A DNA stretch of 19,929 nucleotides, taken from positions 6,115-26,043 of the forward strand of contig NW_004191618.1 in assembly GCF_000330505.1 (NCBI RefSeq). The letters are read 5' to 3'. Positions 16,300-19,929 of the stretch are shown here, in pieces; the first letter of the stretch is position 1, and each line of letters starts with the position of its first letter. The stretch is from Entamoeba invadens IP1 (taxonomy: Eukaryota; Evosea; Mastigamoebida; Endamoebidae). The notes under the pieces are model-generated. The model was not told the origin of the DNA and did not search any database. It saw nothing but the letters and a program-made list of their open reading frames with translations. A program made the translations under genes and the position numbers.

Positions 16300-16818
16300 T
16301 TATTGTTCCCCTGGGACATACTGCTCGGAATGAGTTAAATTCTTCATGTAGCAAGTAAAGAAATCGTACTTATCGACTTGGATTGGATCGCCAACACAAT
16401 TATTATTCATGAATTTTGCCTTTTGGAACCCATTTTCAGTCTCAGAAATATTTAAAGAAAAAGTATTGTAGTTAAGGCACCCATATGGATAGTACCAAGC
16501 ATCGTCTCTTGCCTCTGGGTTGCTCTTACATGACCTTGAAATGAAATACATCTTTTGAATCACAAAATTTGGTGGAATTTTATTTGTAACAGCAAATCCA
16601 CTGGTGTAAGTTTTTTGCATTGTAAGTTCTTTACAAAGTCTCCCTTTCAATACATATACTGTTTTGAAGTCCTCGGATAACACCAATTTGAAAACTCCGT
16701 CTTCACCTTGATAACATTCGTTCTCTTCAATTACAAAGAATTTTAAAGAAGTGTCGTTAGCAATAATGTAACTTGCAGAGGAGAACGAAAGAAGTGCAAA
16801 GAAAGTAAATGAAATCAT
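16300..16818 (-). CDS. Small secreted protein with six cysteines
   Basis: A protein of 172 residues from the ATG at 16818. A longer frame from 16869 exists, but its extra 17 residues are basic and precede the clean signal peptide MISFTFFALLSFSSA, and the TATA-like box lies inside that stretch. The mature part has six cysteines (35, 62, 97, 114, 141, 156), consistent with three disulfides, and two or three N-glycosylation sequons (NDT, NIS, NLT). There is no membrane segment or C-terminal hydrophobic tail, so it should be secreted or delivered to a vacuole. The aromatic and charged pattern suggests a compact beta-rich domain. No family recognised. Confidence 0.85.
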   Translation of the reverse strand: MISFTFFALLSFSSASYIIANDTSLKFFVIEENECYQGEDGVFKLVLSEDFKTVYVLKGRLCKELTMQKTYTSGFAVTNKIPPNFVIQKMYFISRSCKSNPEARDDAWYYPYGCLNYNTFSLNISETENGFQKAKFMNNNCVGDPIQVDKYDFFTCYMKNLTHSEQYVPGEQ

Positions 16819-16848
16819 CTTTTTTGATTTGATTGAAGTTGCAGTTCT

Positions 16849-16857
16849 CTTTATATA
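16849..16857 (-). promoter_or_regulatory. TATA-like box of the six-cysteine secreted protein
   Basis: TATATAAAG on the minus strand lies just over 30 bases before the ATG at 16818 and is followed by AGAACTG, a partial GAAC-like sequence. This spacing supports the downstream start codon. Confidence 0.5.
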
Positions 16858-16869
16858 TGAAATTATCAT

Positions 16870-17659
16870 TTGATACCTATAACCTCAAAAATAACAAATT
16901 TTTAGGATTTTCGAAATAATTCTCGTTTTTGATCAATTATAATTAATTATATGTTTTAGAGGTTAATAAATATCCCGGTAATGAATTCAAAATCTATCTT
17001 TATATATATATATATATATTAAAATTATATGAATCATTCAAATGTTACTTTCAAATATAATTTGTCAATTTTTACAAAAACACGACAATTTATTATGTTA
17101 AATGTTATTATGACCTGTTTTTTTTATCATTTTACATCAATGAAAACAAAAAAATTAATATTTTTTAATGAAATCATTTTAACAAATATTTTGAAATAAA
17201 AAACATGAATTAAAATAAAATAAAGATTTATATACTATTATGAAATAAATAAACGAATAATAATAACTTTTGAAATGTTTTTTTAATTACAATAAATAAT
17301 TGTTAAAAATATTCGAATAAAATTAACATATTGTAGAATATAAAAAATATTCTTTTAATCACATTTTATATCATATCACAATTTTCAACATATATACTCA
17401 GTTTATACGATCTCCAAATTTGGTATTTATTAAATAAATCAAAATTTACAATTCACTTTACAAATTATTATTGTGTTAGATAATTATATTATCATAATTA
17501 CTAATTGAAACAAACTTTGTATATAAAGTCTGATTTCTAATTAACGATATTCCAAAAATACAACAAAAAAATTTACTATATCTATTTTTTTATATTATAA
17601 TATATAGTATCGACCATCGCCAATTAAAAACCATAAATAAATAGTAAATTTCTTATTAA
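16870..17659. other. AT-rich spacer with TA microsatellite
   Basis: About 790 bases of A/T-rich DNA. A (TA)n run of about ten units occupies 17000-17019. No gene or RNA is recognisable. Confidence 0.5.
17000..17019. repeat. TA dinucleotide microsatellite
   Basis: About ten uninterrupted TA units. Confidence 0.9.
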
Positions 17660-18206
17660 ATTTTACCATTTGACATTTTCAAAGAAACGCTGGTTGTCAA
17701 TCGTTTTCTTTGCTTTTCAAATCAGTTGGTATAACCTATTAACCACATCACAACAATGACACTCATTTGATTAACTATATTAAATGGTCTGCCGGTTGGT
17801 TGATATTACTCGAGAATTCATCAGAGATGAATTACAAACTCCACATTTCTTGCTTTCCTTTTTTGGATGTATAATTTGGTTATAAAGTAAATAATTTTAA
17901 AAATAAAACAAAAAAATAATTATTTCGAAAAAAAAAGAAAAAAAGTTATTGATTATAATTAAAAAACTAAATGTATAGTTAATTTTCTCCATCGTTACTT
18001 AAAAATCTGACTTTATATAACAGTTTAATAGAGTTAGTATTTTAATTTATTAGTCTTAAACGTTATTTATTTGACAAAAATAGCTTTGATAATGTCTAAA
18101 CATCGGGCATAAGGTAAAATGTGAAAATTCCAAGTACAATTGGGATGGATTTTTAGAACAATTTCCTATATATTCCAATATTTATGGTCCAAAAGGTACT
18201 AAATAA
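17660..18206 (+). pseudogene. Decayed coding remnants, plus strand
   Basis: Four plus-strand blocks lack start codons but read like protein. They are 17660-17734 (PFDIFKETLVVNRFLCFSN), 17743-17874 (43 codons, including INYIKWSAGWLILLENSSE), 18046-18099 (SLKRYLFDKNSFDNV) and 18093-18206 (37 codons, including CENSKYNWDGFLEQFPIYSN, stop at 18204). The last two overlap by a few bases in different frames, as expected from a single frameshift in one ancestral frame. A/T-rich DNA separates the second and third blocks, so two separate remnants are also possible. I recognise no family, and no GTTTGT splice site links the blocks. Confidence 0.4.
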
Positions 18207-18331
18207 CGTTTAAAGACAGACTTTATAAACTTTAAAAAGTATTTTCAATAAAAATACAAAAAATAAAATTTTCGAATACCACTTCAAAAATGAAAATATC
18301 AATTATTATTAATTGAATAAACCCATTATTT
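18207..18331. other. Short AT-rich spacer
   Basis: A/T-rich DNA between the decayed remnants and the 3' end of the glycosyltransferase gene. Confidence 0.4.
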
Positions 18332-19438
18332 TCAATTCACAAAATGTCCGTCTTTAATTGACCTATCATAGAAATCAATTTGGTTCATTTCACCAATCAT
18401 ACCATGGAACACGATGTAGTTTCCGTATTTAGCCTTAATTTGCCCTCCCCACAATTTTGGTTTAATCAAATTGACTTTCATGTTATTTTCCTTTGTATAT
18501 TTCCAAATTAAAAATCCGAATCCTGGATCTTCCAAAGAGCTTGGTGCGATATTATAATACTTATCCCAGTCTGCAAAGAAGTGAGTAATATCATTAGAAA
18601 AGATAGAAAAATAGCCCGAAGGGAATGTGTAATACAACGAATATCGACTTGCCAGTTTATCATAATATTTCTTCCCGGGTTCTTTCCAAGGCGCGTGATT
18701 CCAGAAATCTCCGACGACCGTGTTATTCGATGGAATTTCATTTAAAACGTCCATTAACATTTCGACGTTGACCATCACACAATCGTCGACTCTAGCGTAG
18801 AATTTATAAGAGGTATACAGTGGGTATATTTGAGTGTACGCCGCTATGTTCTTTTGTTGTAAAGTAGTCCACGACTCTTGGAGACCGGGCATGTCAATCA
18901 AATAAATGTCGTTATATGTCGAATTCATTGTTAAAAGTGTTTTAAAAATATTTTCTTTGGGATGAGTGTTGTCATAGTCTTCTACTGTCTTATTTACAAG
19001 AATGAAAAGACACTTGAAACCAAAAATGTCTTGATAGTTCCGTTGACACCACGTCTGTCGAGTGTTTTTAATGTGAACCAAATGAGAGGGAAGAGTGTGG
19101 ATCATTGCTAATAATGTGTTTTGAGGGTATTTTGTATTATGTATGTGTATAGGCTGTTTGTACGTGTAATTTGGTCGTGCGTATGTGTATAATTGAACAT
19201 ATTTGGGATACGAATAATCAACAGTAAAACTTTTTAAAGAGTAATTTGTATTTGTTTTATTTAAATTTTTTGTATTAAAAAATGTGTTAGTTTGTGTGTT
19301 TGAAGTGTTCTGAGAAGATATATTCTTCTCAGCGCTGTTAAGCATTAAATGGTTGCTACTAAAAGAAATTTGAAAAACTAGTGAAATAACAACGAGTGAT
19401 AATAATATGAAGAAAAGACTGAAGTATTTTATTTGCAT
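18332..19438 (-). CDS. GT31-type glycosyltransferase (beta-1,3-galactosyltransferase-like), type II membrane protein
   Basis: The start is the ATG at 19438 (368 residues); a longer frame begins with TTG. A single signal anchor (about 4-26) directly follows the N-terminus, giving the Golgi type II topology. It is followed by an Asn/Ser/Thr-rich stem to about 70 and a Tyr-rich stretch. The catalytic domain (about 108-355) carries GT31 landmarks in order: KNTRQTWC (124-131; family R-x-T-W), the metal-binding acidic motif RVDDCVMVN (216-224; DXD equivalent VDD), PSGYFSIFSND (273-283; the family's G-G-Y-x-x-S) and LEDPGFGF (302-309; E-D-V-x-x-G). It should transfer a galactose or N-acetylhexosamine from a UDP-sugar in beta-1,3 linkage; donor and acceptor cannot be read from sequence. 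The stop is TGA, with TAA one codon later, unlike the TAA of the other genes here. Confidence 0.9.
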   Translation of the reverse strand: MQIKYFSLFFILLSLVVISLVFQISFSSNHLMLNSAEKNISSQNTSNTQTNTFFNTKNLNKTNTNYSLKSFTVDYSYPKYVQLYTYARPNYTYKQPIHIHNTKYPQNTLLAMIHTLPSHLVHIKNTRQTWCQRNYQDIFGFKCLFILVNKTVEDYDNTHPKENIFKTLLTMNSTYNDIYLIDMPGLQESWTTLQQKNIAAYTQIYPLYTSYKFYARVDDCVMVNVEMLMDVLNEIPSNNTVVGDFWNHAPWKEPGKKYYDKLASRYSLYYTFPSGYFSIFSNDITHFFADWDKYYNIAPSSLEDPGFGFLIWKYTKENNMKVNLIKPKLWGGQIKAKYGNYIVFHGMIGEMNQIDFYDRSIKDGHFVN

Positions 19439-19929
19439 AATCAAATGTTTATATTATTTTGTATTAAAAGTTAAAAATTTAGTCGAAAATGAAGAAGTAT
19501 ACAATAAAACACCCGACTTTTGGTTTTTAGGTTACTATTAATTATTAGTTTTTTAATTAAATTGTATTTTGTTTTTTCATGACTCATTGGTTAGTATTAC
19601 ATTCATTTTTGTTGATTAACAAATTATTTTTTTTAACACAGTAAATTGATTTTTCTTTTATTTGATAAATAAATTTAATAATTGTTATTTTCAACAAGTA
19701 TTTATTATTGTGGAAATAATTAGATCTTGAAACGTACAAAAAATATCGCTTTTTTATTATATTTTATAAATAATACAGTAATATATTCGTTTGTAAAATC
19801 CACAATAATGGAAATATTAATTATCAAAATTATGATTAAGATGTCTTTTTACCAAATTTTTTAAAATTAATATATTTTAAAATGTTATTTTGTAATTGGA
19901 GTCAGTTTTTTAACGTTATTTGTTCTCAA
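19439..19929. other. AT-rich promoter spacer to window end
   Basis: The upstream region of the glycosyltransferase gene. No further gene is seen. The last 20 bases (from 19910) begin TTAACGTT and end TTCTCAA, resembling the ends of the TTAA-flanked element at 6594-6797. Confidence 0.4.

Noticed and set aside
19439..19444. Two-residue extension of the GT31 enzyme
   Set aside because: Starts with TTG; the ATG at 19438 is the natural start.
1..19929. CRISPR arrays, bacterial operons or ribosomal RNA
   Set aside because: No regularly spaced repeats, no polycistronic packing and no rRNA-like sequence were seen; the window is eukaryotic.

Overview
The window looks like nuclear DNA of an Entamoeba species, with E. 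invadens the best guess. The evidence is: very AT-rich spacers around compact, mostly intronless genes; one clear intron starting with the Entamoeba 5' splice site GTTTGT; two exact copies of the Entamoeba core-promoter GAAC element (AATGAACT) just upstream of start codons; very short apparent 5' UTRs; and typical gene families (family C1 cysteine protease, BspA-like leucine-rich repeats, divergent Ras GTPase, EF-hand protein). Large spacers and TTAA-flanked DNA-transposon-like debris favour E. invadens over E. histolytica. No database was searched, so the species call is inference.

Layout. 1-300: a GC-rich foldback with a C18/G13 core hairpin, foreign in composition. 881-1892 (+): papain-type cysteine protease, two exons. 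1985-2067 (-): a tRNA-type gene with an apparent intron. 2680-3513 (+): BspA-like leucine-rich-repeat protein. 4028-5245 (-): type I membrane protein with a pentapeptide-like repeat ectodomain. 5246-7592: a long spacer holding a decayed coding-like island (5801-6193) and a 204-bp TTAA-flanked inverted-repeat element (6594-6797). 7593-9167 (+): C-terminally anchored surface protein whose N-terminal half looks expansin-like. 9448-10227 (-): divergent Ras-like GTPase with a CaaX end. 11157-13286 (+): C-terminally anchored S41-type peptidase. 14069-14551 (+): EF-hand protein. 15146-15589 (-): small coiled-coil protein. 16300-16818 (-): small secreted six-cysteine protein. 17660-18206: decayed coding remnants. 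18332-19438 (-): GT31-type glycosyltransferase.

There is no operon logic; each gene appears to have its own promoter. The common theme is the secretory pathway and cell surface: six of the ten protein genes carry signal peptides or a signal anchor (cysteine protease, pentapeptide-like protein, expansin-like protein, S41-type protein, six-cysteine protein, glycosyltransferase). The protease, the anchored S41-type protein and the expansin-like protein would act outside the cell or in vacuoles, and the glycosyltransferase in the Golgi. The Ras-like and EF-hand proteins are candidate signalling components. Start codons were corrected from TTG to ATG for two genes, and moved to a downstream ATG for two others where TATA spacing and signal peptides support it.
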